The position numbers and the translations under genes were made by a program. A DNA stretch of 64,000 nucleotides from positions 11,343,514-11,407,513 of the forward strand of contig CM028916.1 of the NCBI GenBank assembly GCA_016801845.1, written 5' to 3'. Below, in pieces: positions 34,500 to 46,266 of this stretch. This DNA is from Polydactylus sextarius (taxonomy: Eukaryota > Chordata > Actinopteri > Polynemidae). Under the pieces are notes generated by a model. The model saw nothing but the letters and a program-made list of their open reading frames with translations, did not search any database and was not told the origin of the DNA. Position 1 is the first letter of the stretch; every line of letters begins with the position of its first letter.

Positions 34500-35170
34500 T
34501 CAATCCAATGAGAGCTGAACCCTGTCATCCCCAAAAATGTCATCATCTGTCCTACTGTTCTTCCACCTTCCAACTGGGAGGTTGATATTGCAGTGGTTCA
34601 ATGAGAGATTATCCTACCTAGGTACTCTACCTGCGACTGACAATACTGGAGCTTATGTCTGGAGACCTTATGTCCCCCTCTGCTAGTCTCTGGACTACCT
34701 TTACAGAATCTCAATGACAGTCATTGAGCGCTGGAGCACAGTTCAAAAGATCATTCACATATTGTAGCAATGTACAACTGAGTGATAAATCTTCAAGATC
34801 CTGTCTAAGATTCTGATTGAACACATGAAGGCTGTTTGAAACCTTGAGGCAGTCTGGTATAGCTGCACTGTTTACCTCTATAGGTAAATGCTAAAAGATA
34901 GTGAGACTCTTCCGCTAGCATAATACTGAAGAAAACAGAAAACAGATCAGTTACGGTGAAAAACTTTGCATCATGTGACACATTTGTGAGGAGTGTACGC
35001 AGATTCAGAACTACAGCAGGCCAGTCTCAAACAATCGCAATTTCTGCTCTCAAATCACCATGTACAGGAGTGTTGAGTATAGGACTGTTGCAGATGCTTG
35101 GCATTTCTACCAACACTTCAGCACTTATCAATCCCTCTATCATTTTATTAATTCCTTCCTCAGCCTGTAG
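34500..35170 (-). pseudogene. Fossil endogenous retrovirus reverse transcriptase fragment
   Basis: Read on the minus strand, the interval carries recognisable retroviral RT blocks in order. They are DAKFFTVTDL (first catalytic Asp region), LAEESHYLLAFTYRGKQ, YTRLPQGFK, LQYCQSQVEYLGR and MMTFLGMTGF (connection to RNase H). The style is that of gamma/epsilon-type (class I) fish retroviruses. It is clearly dead: there are several in-frame stops, at least one frameshift and a deletion in the fingers region, and the place of the catalytic YxDD box reads LYIATICE with both Asp lost. No gag, env or LTR was recognised nearby, so only part of pol survives. Confidence 0.8.
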
Positions 35171-35202
35171 CTTTAAAGGATACTGCGTTTGGTGTGGGAA
35201 TC

Positions 35203-35209
<7 letters not shown>

Positions 35210-35242
<33 letters not shown>
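35210..35242. repeat. (AT)n microsatellite
   Basis: About 16 AT units between the retroviral fossil and the NADK promoter. Confidence 0.95.
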
Positions 35243-35244
<2 letters not shown>

Positions 35245-35359
35245 TTTGATCTGTGTAAATATAAAATGTCCTATCCTTTTCCTCCACTGTAAATGTAATA
35301 CTCTTGTAGTTCTCTATCTGACCACCGGGCTCGTTTTGGCGCTGTGTTCTTGCCAGACC

Positions 35360-35602
35360 ATAATTTCTGCGCAGAGTTAGACTCAATGTGACGTCAGAGC
35401 GGAACCATCACCTCCCACCGGTTCATGTACGGTTTTTAATGGTTCAGTATTTACACTGACAGCGTCTAAGCCTGGTGTATATACATGTTTGACAGTGTTT
35501 AGTGTCGGTATGAGCACGTTTGCGTCTTTGTGACACAGTAAGGCTTCGTTTCGTGCAGTTTCACAGTGGCTTCAGAGCCGTTAGCTTGTTAGCTATTGCT
35601 AG
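35360..35602 (+). promoter_or_regulatory. nadk: Predicted NADK promoter and non-coding first exon
   Basis: This CpG-richer island stands in AT-rich DNA about 1.4 kb before the first coding exon. It holds an NRF1-type half-site TGCGCA (35368-35373) and a perfect palindromic CRE, TGACGTCA (35389-35396). TGCTAG followed by GTAACG at 35603 is a reasonable donor for an untranslated exon 1. The transcription start is not visible. Confidence 0.4.
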
Positions 35603-35846
35603 GTAACGTTAGCTGTCAACAAACAAACGACGAGACAGATAAACTCACTTCTGACTGTTGTTCTGTCATTTAGCTGCTTCTTACCCACGAGTACTGTGTT
35701 GTACAAAGACTAATGTCTCACTAAAAGTCACTGTTAAACATGACTAAAAAGAAACAAGGAGTTTGACCTTAATTGTGTAACTTTTCAGTCATTTGTAGTG
35801 AATGTGATGCTAAATAGAAACTGGCAGACCGTGGTTTGATCTACAC

Positions 35847-36172
35847 TGTCGGTTTATTCAGTACACCCTGTAACTAAAACTAATGCAGAATAATATAGCT
35901 GTTCTGCGAAAATCCCTGCTTTTCAAAGGTTATACTATGTATTTTTTGTTAAAACCGATTTACTACCAGATGTTTCTATAATGTGACTACTCAAATCAGA
36001 GGACAGGCCAAGTAACAAATATACATTTCATCAGTGCTACAAACTACATCCCTTAAACGTACCACAAAAGTAATCCAGCACCTCTCTACAAAAAAGTTTT
36101 GATATAATCTTAACATTATAACCTTTGCAAAGGTTGCATTCAGTTTAGCTAGATGTACCTAATAAACTGACA
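35847..36172. mobile_element. MITE with inverted terminal repeats, in NADK intron 1
   Basis: The left end TGTCGGTTTATTCAGTACAC and the reverse complement of the right end TGTCAGTTTATTAGGTACAT pair over roughly 38 bases with a few mismatches. The inner ends carry ACTAATGCA and ACTGAATGCA. The 326-base element has no coding capacity, and the TTTATTAGGTACA terminus is familiar from fish genomes. Target-site duplications are not obvious. Confidence 0.65.
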
Positions 36173-36389
36173 ACTGAATGTAGGAGGTTGCTGATTGAGT
36201 CAAGTTATAGTTCAGACATTTAGACAGTCAACATAAAATTTATTAGCCACTGTAATAACAGTCAGTGATTTTGAGTCATTTTAAAGGGAGAAAAAAAAAA
36301 CATATAAAAAAAAACATATAATTTGTTTGGTTGTAGCTTACAAATGCAAGTACTTTCTATTTTTTAAGAAATAGTGATGGGCATGAACA

Positions 36390-36440
36390 TGATTTCCCTA
36401 TAAATTGATGATGAAAATAATCATTAGTTGCAGCCCTATT
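36390..36440. mobile_element. End fragment of the dispersed fish repeat
   Basis: GATGAAAATAATCATTAGTTGCAGCCCT is a near-exact copy of the right terminus of the family at 5332-5570. Confidence 0.6.
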
Positions 36441-37018
36441 TGAATGTTTTGTTCATACAATAGAATGATATCGGCCTGTTTGATTTATTCTTAATACTTT
36501 CTTAATAAGTTTGGTGATATTTAATCTACTAAATCTAAAGACACGTATTTCCTGAACTTTGCTATCCAAGAGACATAAAAGTATCTTTAAATATTTGTGT
36601 TGTTGGGTGTAGGTGTTTACATATTTTCTGATTCATCATGTAATAATTGATTCTGACCAGCACTCAAGAAGAAGTCAAGAAGATTTCTACCAAATGCTGT
36701 GTTTTGTAAAAACCAATAGCTCAGAATTAAATGAATTAGAAAGTAGGAAAAAAAATACCAATAGAAAGATCTCACAGCCAGAGAATGTTTGACATTTTCA
36801 CTTTTTAAATTACACAAAATTGATTGTTATGATATATACTCAGTATAAAAACAATTTTTTTTGGAAACTAATTACTGAGCTAATCAAATCATTTTTTTAA
36901 GCGCTACCTAAGTATTTTCAGTGATTCATAGAAACATTTGATAGATGGATAGATAGTCTCTTGTCTTTAAATTGGTTAAAGATCTTTATAAGATGTTTTT
37001 GCATTGTTTCCTTGCAGA

Positions 37019-40000
37019 ATGGAGAATTCAGAGAGCAGTCCGTCCTCAGGGACCTCGGCAGCACCGGACAGAAGCATGGTGCGACCCTCAGGTTCCCCAG
37101 GTCAGCTGTCGGAGTCAGCCAGGCCCTCCAAGCACAGGGAGCACCCATCCAAGTCACCAAGGAGACGGCGGGAAGGGAAGAGGTCGCAGCGACGGGGGGA
37201 TGGTCACGAACAGCTGCTCTGGGAGATTGAGCGGCGGAGGTTGCCAGGCCAACACGAGCACTTGGAGCCCTCTGGGTCGACAAGCGACACAGCGGAAAGC
37301 TCACCTAAGAGGTTTGCACTGCAGGTTGCCAGCTGGTCTGCCGTGCCACTGGCACAACTCTGCTGCCCAGGACATGAGGCGATAATGTCTTGACTCCTCT
37401 TCTCCTCTTTTTTTCTCCCCTCCTCCCAGGAGAGCCCACTTTCTACATGGACCATATCCAGCCACTCACTTCGGACCCAAAGCCTGTATTCTTCCCAACC
37501 CAACTTCAGTCATGTAAGCGTGAGGGAACTGAATGATTCGAGCTGTGTGTGTACAAACTGATCAGGGTGTACTGTTCATTGCGGACATTGACACCGAGAA
37601 GCTTGTGTAACTGTTAACTGGGTGAGATAAGATAAAATACGAATGCTGTGATTGGATGTTACATGCAGTGGGGATGTCTCACTGTATGGACCACAGATGC
37701 TTATGGTCAGCTGATCTCAGAGCTGTTCACTGAACTTGATGTGAAACACACACGAGACAAAACAAGTTGAAAAATGCCTGTTATCCGCTATGCAAAGGAG
37801 GAGAGACACAAATGGTAAAGTAGACAAAGGAGAAAGTGTTTCTACTTGTTGATATTTTGAACCGCACTTAAACAGAGATTACATAAAAGTGTCATAACAG
37901 TAATAAATGACTTCAGTTGTTACAGAGTTTAGCTGCATTTACTGAGAAGACAAGCGATGACATTGGATCATGATGGCATTTGACTTTATTCGAAGACTAA
38001 AGACTTCTCTGTATCTCTATCTGTGACATGTCTTTTACATTCAGTGGTAGTGAATCTTTCTGCATTTATGTGTTTATGGGTTTTTTTTCATATGTTTTGT
38101 ATCTTTTTCTGTCTTTCAGGCACATCCAGGACCCGGCCAGCCAGCGGCTCACCTGGAATAAACCTCCAGTCAACGTGCTCGTTATCAGGAAAATCAGAGA
38201 TGAGACCTTGGTTGAGCCTTTCAAAGAGCTCTGCAGGTTTCTAGTGGAGGTACAGTATCCACTACGCTATGTTGTAAATAACACAAATATTGTACACCAT
38301 TAACATTTTGTGAAGTGAATGTGTTGAAGAGGCAGTTTTCTTATTTTTGATAAAAACCAAGGACTTGTGAACGTAAATGTGCCATTCACAACTTGAACAT
38401 TTAATCACCATAAACCTGATGTAGATTAGCAGTGAACATTGTGTCACATGTGGAGGGAACCAGCTGTGATTTTTTTCTGATCCTGTTGTTTGCTCAGGCG
38501 AATGTATCTTGTTAACTAATCAGTCTAATGTCTATATATTGCTGCCAGCGTGCGGGGTCCAGTATGAAATGTTTGTACATTGCACAATATTTTTGCAAGT
38601 CACGGTGTGCAACATCTCTTCAAGTTTTCCACTCTGATTCTTTTTTTTTTTTTTTTTCAAACTATAAATATAAGGTGTATTCACAAACTTCCAGTTTAAG
38701 TTTGCATGTTTGCAAACTGACGACAAGACTGCAGATCTATGTTTTCTTGTCTCCCTGTGTTAATCTATGTAATGTTTATTAAATTTCCTCACTATTCAGT
38801 TTGAGAGAAACACCATTCTACAGTTTTTGTTTTGCAACTCATCATGGGAGCAACTGTTGGTTTACATTTTGGTGATTGCACCATTCCAAGTTAATCTCAC
38901 TGTGTCAGAGGACTGAGTGTACACCATGTGCACTTTGTGGTTGGACACAGGAAGTGGTCCAGACATGATGGTGAGAGTTATAGTCTGGTCCTGAGCAGTT
39001 ATGACAACCACATGTTGCCACATATTTCCAAAACAAACTGTACTGTCAAACTTGGGAATGAACATATATTTTCATTCCTTACAAACACTGTCATATTATA
39101 ACACACATGGTGGTTGGCATGTTTTCAACTTTATTTTGGAAAGCCGTCTTTTGAGAGATGTCTGTGTGTGTTTTGGCGGTTGTCGCTAAAGCATGTCTTT
39201 GTGTATCAGGAGAAGCAGATGATGGTGTACGTGGAGCGCAGGGTCGCAGATGATGCTACGCTGTCGAAGGACGAGGCTTTCGGCTCCATACGTAATCAAC
39301 TCTGCACCTTCAGGGAGGGTGAGACTCCAGTGTGTCCTGCCGCCTCTCACTCAGTAACGACACAAACATCACACTAACTAACTAACCGGTGAAACCACAA
39401 GTAACAGTAATATTAAATGTCCAGTTTTACTTGCAAATTCGCAGTAATATTTGGTCACTTGGGAAACTTCATAGTGACACGTCATCAACTTTTAAAATGA
39501 TGTGGTTAACTTGTGAGTAAAAAAAGGAAATGTTGAAGTACATCCTCTTTATACTTGACTTGAGTCTTGATATATTATTGTATCCTATTATTTTTCATTT
39601 CTCATGTGAAGTTGTTTTCAAATAATATTTTGAAGAATGAAACAAAAACAAAGATCCTAGAAGAGAACAACTTTCTTCAGAGACATTGAAATTCTTTCTG
39701 TATTGGTATATTTGAGATGTTTGGCTGAGTCACTGGAAACATCTGGTGTTTGTTTTCTCAAAATATTTAACGTTGGCCAAGTCATCAGGTGCTGCCACGG
39801 AGAGGTTTAAGAACATTTATTTTCTTTGGCGTTATGTCACAGTAAAGATGTTGCTTGTTCTACAGTTCGAATTTAAGTATGTTTTAAATGTTTTAAGGTC
39901 TGTAATAGTTGCTTGTTTGTCCACCTGCAGGTTATGACGATATCTCTGACTGCATAGACCTGATCATCTGTCTGGGTGGAGATGGGACTCTGCTCTATGC

Positions 40001-43000
40001 CTCCTCGCTTTTCCAGGTAAACACACATTTTTTTGGTTGATCTGTACGTCCAACACATCCTGATATCAGATTTCTTAAAAAACACGATACACTAAAAAAA
40101 ATGACTTTAAAAGGGAGATTACATGAAGTCTCAGTATTTAAGTAGCAGAACTTTTTTCTCACCTGACAGGTATGTGTATGACTGACTGTCATGTACAAAC
40201 TCTTTTGTCAACAGACATTCATATTTTAAACTAAATGCACCAAATGTATCTGCACTGTATGCAGTTTGAATTAGTGAATTTCCTGGCAGGGTTCAGGAGG
40301 GTAAATCCAGCAGAACCAGTCACTCTGTGGTTTTTCTTCTCTGTAGGGCAGCGTTCCTCCGGTAATGGCTTTTCACCTCGGGTCTCTGGGTTTCCTGACG
40401 CCCTTCAAGTTTGAGTCATACAAGACTGAAGTGGCCAAAGTATTTGAAGGTGGAGTGCAGCTTTTATATGAAACACTTGGTCTATGTTGTAATCTTTTAC
40501 ATATGAAAGAAAAACCAAATCTCTGTAATCTTCAAACCTCTCTCTTGAAAGGTCAAACATGTTCATCAACGTGTACGTCTAAATGTTTGCAGGCAACGCG
40601 GCCATCACTCTGCGCAGTCGACTGAAGGTGAAGGTGGTGAAGGACATGCTCCAGCGAACGGGCCAGCAGCCGAACAACCGAGAGCCACCGCAGCAGCAGC
40701 AGGAGAACAACGGACTCCTTCCTCACGGACACATCAACAGCGAGGCTGGAAAGGTCACTCTGCAGCTGCAGGTGAGGAGCAAATGGTCCTGTTCGATGAG
40801 TTAATTGAAGAGACCAATAATCCACTGGAGTGATGACATTAGATATCACAGTCGTGTATTTAATTCAATTCAAGTCATTTGTAATAGTCCAGAAAGTACC
40901 AGCGGAGCTGATCAGTTTAACAGTAAACTCATGGCTGCTACAAGCTGTATACAGATTTATTTACACAATAAGTTTGAAATAGGAACCTTAAGAATCAGCT
41001 GCTTCCCACAGAGAAGAAGAGTGATTTTGTTTTGTTAGAATGAGCTCAAAAATGTACAGTTGATACTGAAACACAAATACTAAACAAGCAGAACTGGAGT
41101 CAAAGTGCTGAAAGAAGCAGCGATATCAGTGTCAGCTGAAGTGTAGGTGATAATTTGAGATGAAATGGAAACGTATAAGATGTTCAAACTGTCAAAGTGA
41201 CTGAAAGCAGCTGTTAAAAGTGTGTGCACTAACAGAGAAACTGTGACCGAGATGAGCTGAAGACAGTTTTTTTGACGTTCAACGGTGAAGACCTGAGTTT
41301 GAAGTGTCAGCTGCAGCTTACGCACTGAAATTCAAATGTCAGCTGAAGACAAAGATGGTAGCAGTCAAACTGTCTGCTGATGTTGAAGTGGAGAAAGTAG
41401 ATGTAGGAAATCATCCACCTTGTACCTGACACTCCTTCAACTCTGCATGTTTCCTTTGCCCATTGATTTCATCCACTCAGGTATTTGTGTCACACAACAG
41501 TAAATAGAGACAACAGCAGGATGAGAGCGTTGTTGTTTCTTTTTGGGTGAAAACTGTGTCTCAGATGCTGCTGTTTTTCTATTGGTGATTTGATTAATTT
41601 GTCCAATATATCTGAGGATTCAGTGGAAACTCGGAAACAGGAATATTTTTGGTTCTGCGGTTCTTGGAAACATTTGGTTCGACTGCAGTTTGTCCGCTCG
41701 ATGCCGTAAGCTCCATAAAAGATGATGGAGGCCGAGACCGTGTGTGTGCGTACATGTGTGCAGCTCAGCCAGAGCGAGCATCAGCTGGTTGCCACGGTGA
41801 CAGTCATAATAAAGCTGATATGGGAGAGAAAGTCGGATGTTGTGAAGTTCTGTTGAGCCAGTTGCCATGGAAACCATGGCGTCAACGGTGCAGTCAATAT
41901 TTAATGAGCTCTGACGCTCTCGGTCTGACACACTGTAACTAAACAACATGCCGCTCGGCTGCAGACACACACACACACACACACACACAGACACACACAC
42001 ACACACACAGACACACACACAGTGCTGCAGTTTGTCATTCTTAACAACGCTCTTTCTCTCTCCTCTTTCCTCTCCTGTCCCTGGGGTTTTTTTTGTCTCA
42101 CCGATAAAAGACAGTGATGGATTGTTCTGGTCTGTGAACCAGATTTTGACCCCACATTACATCACGTTTGCTGTGATGAGCAGGGTGTTTGCGTTGAGCT
42201 CCACTGACGTCAGTACATCTGCCAGACACGGCTGCTCAGCGCTGCAGTATTTTGTGTGACTGACTGAAGTGTGGAATATGATCTGCGTACTTGCCTGTCT
42301 GCACACCAGCTTTTTTTCCCTCTGTTTGTACTTTCTCAACGTGATGTGTGCGTCTGCCGTGGCTGATTTATTATATTTAGCAAATTGCATCAATTAAACT
42401 CACTGTCATATTTATTGTCTGTGAAGGGGAGTGACGACTGCCCCTCTGTGCTTCAGAGAACATGAAGACGTGCTTCGTGTTATTTACAGTGTTTGGTCAC
42501 TGTACAGTTATGCAGAGTTAATCCACATCACACATTAAAGACATTTATTTCATCTTGTTTTACCATAGAGTTTTGGATGTTTCCAATTATTTTGCTTGTT
42601 GAATTGTTTGTAGCTTGATGTCTCAGAAAGTACTTTTACATATTCAGGCCATGGACCAAGGACAAACTGAGCATTTTATGTGCAGATAGCACCACCATGT
42701 GGACATGTGTGTGTGTTTTTTAATGGCTTCTTATAGTAATTCAAGTAGTGCTTGTCATATTTGGTACAATCTGGTATAATATGTGACTGAACAAAAGACT
42801 TTTAGTTCTGTTTTTATATTGAGTTTCCTGTATGTAAGAATCTAAATGCACATATTAGACTACATATGTACATAAATGTATCTAAATATTTCTAGCATTT
42901 GGCTTATAGCGTCACTGCAGCAATATGTTTGATCTGTGTGAGTATAAGTTTGATTTTGCATGTGTGTGGTCTTGTGTATTATCCAGGTGTTGAATGAGGT

Positions 43001-44193
43001 GGTGGTGGATCGGGGTCCGTCTTCATATCTGTCCAATGTTGACTTGTACCTCGATGGACGACTCATCACGTCAGTGCAGGGGGACGGTTAGTTTCAAACC
43101 GAAACACAGTGGAAATTACCTCTAAACAAACGAGTCACAATATTCAACATGGAAACTGTTGAACACGCTGAACCGTCTCTCTGTCCTCTGTCCTCCACCA
43201 GGTGTGATCGTGTCCACACCCACCGGCAGCACAGCGTACGCAGCTGCCGCAGGAGCCTCGATGATCCACCCCAACGTACCCGCCATCATGGTCACGCCCA
43301 TCTGCCCACACTCTCTCTCCTTCAGGCCCATCGTTGTCCCTGCAGGAGTGGAGCTCATGGTATTATCCCTTTGTACACATCTGCTATAAACAAGCTCAGT
43401 GTTTTGTCGATCTCTTCACTAATTAAAAATCTAAAAATAGAAATTCATGATCCCCAGAGGATGAACTTCTCTTACTTGAGTAGGGATTTTCTCTCTAGCG
43501 CCACCTTTAGATGGATCATTATACAGATACAGATGTTTCTGTCACCTCTTAAGATGAATTCGAATCACTCTGGTTTACCTTTAACTTTTCCTCTAGGGCC
43601 ATCGTCAGGTCAGATTTTTAATTTGTCCAAAATCTGCAAAAACCTCAGCTGGTATTTATGTTTACTTCAAAATGTGATCATGGCAAATGTTACACCAGCA
43701 AGTTGGCATCGTCACTGTGGCCATGGCCACACATGCTCAAGTATTTTTTTATTTTTTATTATTTTAGCTCAAAATACCAAGTTGGTGAAGTAGAGCTTCA
43801 GCGCCAGCATCAACTTGGAAACTGACAATGTGTTCTCTTCTCTCCTGACACAGATCACCTTGTCTCCAGATGCCAGAAACACTGCCTGGGTGTCGTTTGA
43901 CGGCAGGAGGAGACAGGAGATCCAGCATGGAGACTGGTAATGTTCATTATCTGTTGCTGTGTCATTACGTACATTTCTTTTTTTCCCCCTCATTTGAGGC
44001 TTCATGTGCTTTCTGTTTCTCTACAAACATCAGCATCAAGATCACTACATCTTGTTACCCAGTGCCGTCGATCTGCTGCCACGACCTGGTGTACGACTGG
44101 TTCGAGAGCCTGGCGCAGTGTTTGCACTGGAACGTACGCAAGAGACAGGCGCGGCTGGCCGACGTGTCGGACTCATCAGACACAGAAAACTGA
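37019..44193 (+). CDS. nadk: NAD kinase (cytosolic), complete, 11 coding exons
   Basis: Phosphorylates NAD+ with ATP to make NADP+ in the cytosol. Exons: 37019-37311, 37430-37513, 38120-38249, 39210-39318, 39931-40016, 40347-40449, 40593-40771, 42987-43086, 43202-43359, 43854-43936, 44034-44193. They give 494 residues (human NADK 446). The catalytic core is very close to human: GGDGT at 221-225 (D223 is the proton-abstracting Asp), LNEVVVDRG with N331-E332, TPTGSTAYAAAAGASM near 367-382, and WFESLAQCLHWNVRK near the end. All junctions are GT-AG; the exon 6 donor (GTGGAG) is weak. The ATG lies two bases into its exon. The first 98 residues are basic, Ser/Pro-rich and unlike human. A variable Gln-rich loop (about 286-320) follows the LRSRLKVKVV strand. 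Sits head-to-head with GPR160 and tail-to-tail with SEC62. Which teleost copy (nadka or nadkb) is not decided by sequence alone. Confidence 0.96.
39931..40016 (+). other. nadk: NADK exon carrying the GGDGT catalytic motif
   Basis: Encodes residues 206-234, including LGGDGTLLYASSLFQ. GGDGT is the NAD-kinase signature: the glycines contact ATP phosphates and the Asp activates the 2'-hydroxyl of NAD. Identical to human through this stretch. Confidence 0.95.
40772..42986 (+). other. Largest intron between NADK coding exons
   Basis: 2.2 kb with no additional exon: the phase passes cleanly from exon 7 to exon 8. Contains a CA repeat at about 41965-42020 and several GTCAGCTGAAG-like short motifs near 41120-41350. 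A GC-richer segment at about 41690-41960 has no recognisable coding potential. Confidence 0.6.
43440..43800 (+). mobile_element. Fish interspersed repeat copy in NADK intron
   Basis: GATCCCCAGAGGATGAACTT, CTCTAGCGCCACCTTTAGAT, CTCTAGGGCCATCGTCAGGT and ATTTTAGCTCAAAATACC follow the order of a long non-coding repeat that I recognise as widespread in percomorph genomes, with internal near-duplicated CTCTAGCGCCA blocks. It has no coding capacity. Name not recalled. Confidence 0.6.
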
Positions 44194-44980
44194 GTCACCG
44201 GGTGATTTTTACTGGCTTGAGTTAAAGACATCAAGCAGCCGCGTGCGTGTGAGAATTAGGGGATCAGGTTTGTGCCGTGACGACCACGACGTCACCTCGC
44301 AAACATTTTCATGACGAAAAAACACCTGACAGTGAGAGCACGTGTGTCAGCCAAGGCAGCATTAATTTAGTCCTGTGAAATCGCATGAGCAGTATTTTAT
44401 ACACTGGTTCATCATCTCATTACATTCCTCAGTTTGCAGTTTCATGTGTCTCTTGCAGAGAGAAAGCATGTCTCTCACTTAGAAAGGAAAAATAAGGCTA
44501 CTGTTACTTCAGTGATTACATAATACTGTCGCGCTCCTCATAAGTATTCTGAAAAACATTTCAGTCATCGATGTGATGATCAGTGTATAAACTCTAGATG
44601 TTACTGGCATGACTTAGAGATATTATAGGTAGAAATACACACTGAATATTGTTAATTTAGCAGAGGGACTGTTGCTTCAGTGTAAATTTGTACATACAGG
44701 ATTCTAGGATTAATTTATTTATGTCATATTTAAGTGATATTTATATATTTTGAGAGATTGTGAAGGGACAAAAATCAAATTTATTTCAAAGACAGAAGTC
44801 AACCAGAGTCAACCAGTTGTATTTGATTGTTACGCGTCCAAACTGTTGCTGACCAAAGTAGCGAAGCAAAACAAAAAGAAATCGAAAAAATTGGAGAATC
44901 TTTAACCAGCTTTTGTTTTCATGACGGTTTATTTGCTGTAGTAGAAACAGAAATGAGAAAATAAAGAACTAAAAAAAAAC
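44194..44980 (+). other. nadk: NADK 3' UTR (predicted)
   Basis: From the TGA at 44191 to a canonical AATAAA at 44960-44965, followed by an A run and T-rich DNA. About 0.8 kb, AT-rich, no other features seen. Confidence 0.6.
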
Positions 44981-45640
44981 TTTCCAGTTTCCTTTTTTTT
45001 CTGATATGTGAGTAAAATCCAAAGTTTCAGTCATTCATCTGTGCAGTCGTCATCTACTAAACCAAACCAACCATCTACTAAACTAATGTCCTTTCTTTCA
45101 GTGACCACAGTTTAAAAAGTCGCCTCGAGTGAAACAATTAAAATCTGACTCCTCAGTAACACCCTTGTTCAGACTCTTTCAGGACCTGTTCACTTCCTGG
45201 TTCCTTCAAACCACAGACGAGTCGACTGACTGAGACAGAGCAGGACAGGACAGGTCAGTGCTGCACTGAGGGGAAAACATCTGTGGTGTGTTTCACAACC
45301 AGGGTGCAGAGACATGTTTCATCCTTTTATGGCTGAAAACTACCCGTTATTTTAATCGTTGCCATGCTGCTTTTTTGTCCGATAACTTGATTAATCAGAG
45401 TCTGTGAAACATCAAGAAAGTATCAAAAACATTTAGATTTTCACTCATTTATATCTAAAGACATTTAGTTTACAGTGATACAATACGGAGAAAAAACAGT
45501 TTCTGACCTTCACATGCATGAAGTCACTTAATATTTCAATTAGTTTTAAATAATCTGTCATTCAACTCATTGTTTTTAATTATTTCACTAGTTTTCTGGA
45601 GAAATATCCTAAAGAAAATATCACAACACTCATGTGCTTT
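44981..45640. other. Intergenic gap between convergent NADK and SEC62
   Basis: No gene seen. CATCTACTAAAC occurs twice near 45050 and 45072. The right half contains a degraded dispersed repeat (listed). Confidence 0.6.
45345..45500. mobile_element. Degraded copy of the dispersed fish repeat
   Basis: ATTTTAATCGTTGCCATGCT, GATAACTTGATTAATCAGAG and ATTTAGTTTACAGTGATACA match successive blocks of the family at 5332-5570. Confidence 0.45.
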
Positions 45641-46215
45641 CTATATTTTTATTGCAATGATAAGATACAGATATATTTCCAGACATCCATTTTTTTATTA
45701 AATTATACTCCAATATTGCATGAGACAGTCTTCAGAATGACATCGATCCAAATGTGGACAACTAGGTGATCAACAGACCAGAGATAAAACATGGATGTTT
45801 TTACGATTTCACTTTTTATTTCCCCCAGAAATGTGCGACGAGAAGCAGCAGCATAGAGAATAATAATACTACAATATACAACAGACCGATACTGTGCAGC
45901 AGTTAAGAACAGTTGGGAGAATAATTTATTTCCTGTCTTTTGTGAAATGGTTTTGCCAATAATGAGCGATTGGCAACCCCAAGGACACAGAGATGCACTT
46001 TTCCCAAAAAAAAAAAAAAAAAAAAAAGAAAAAAAATGAAAAGGCAGAAAACAGATTAACATCGTTGTGGTGAGTGTTGGGGAACAAACTACTAAACACA
46101 CTTGAGATGAGTTCATGTTGAGGCAAGTGTTTGTGATTGTATTACAATGTTGTTTCTGCCACATGAGACTGTGGGAAATGGCAGGTTGCTTTCAAGAGTT
46201 ACACAAGCCACTGTT

Positions 46216-46219
<4 letters not shown>

Positions 46220-46262
<43 letters not shown>
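46220..46262. repeat. (TA)n microsatellite in SEC62 3' UTR
   Basis: About 21 perfect TA units after a T run. Confidence 0.95.

Positions 46263-46266
<4 letters not shown>

Larger units (their letters stand above)
27786..35380. other. Gene-poor interval upstream of GPR160 and NADK
   Basis: No protein-coding gene is recognised in about 7.6 kb. It is AT-rich and contains a TTTTC microsatellite, an A-run next to a G-run, a Tc1/mariner transposase fossil, a retroviral RT fossil and an (AT)n tract, each listed separately. The promoter and first exon of GPR160 (minus) should lie here. The NADK promoter (plus) is at its right edge. Confidence 0.6.
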
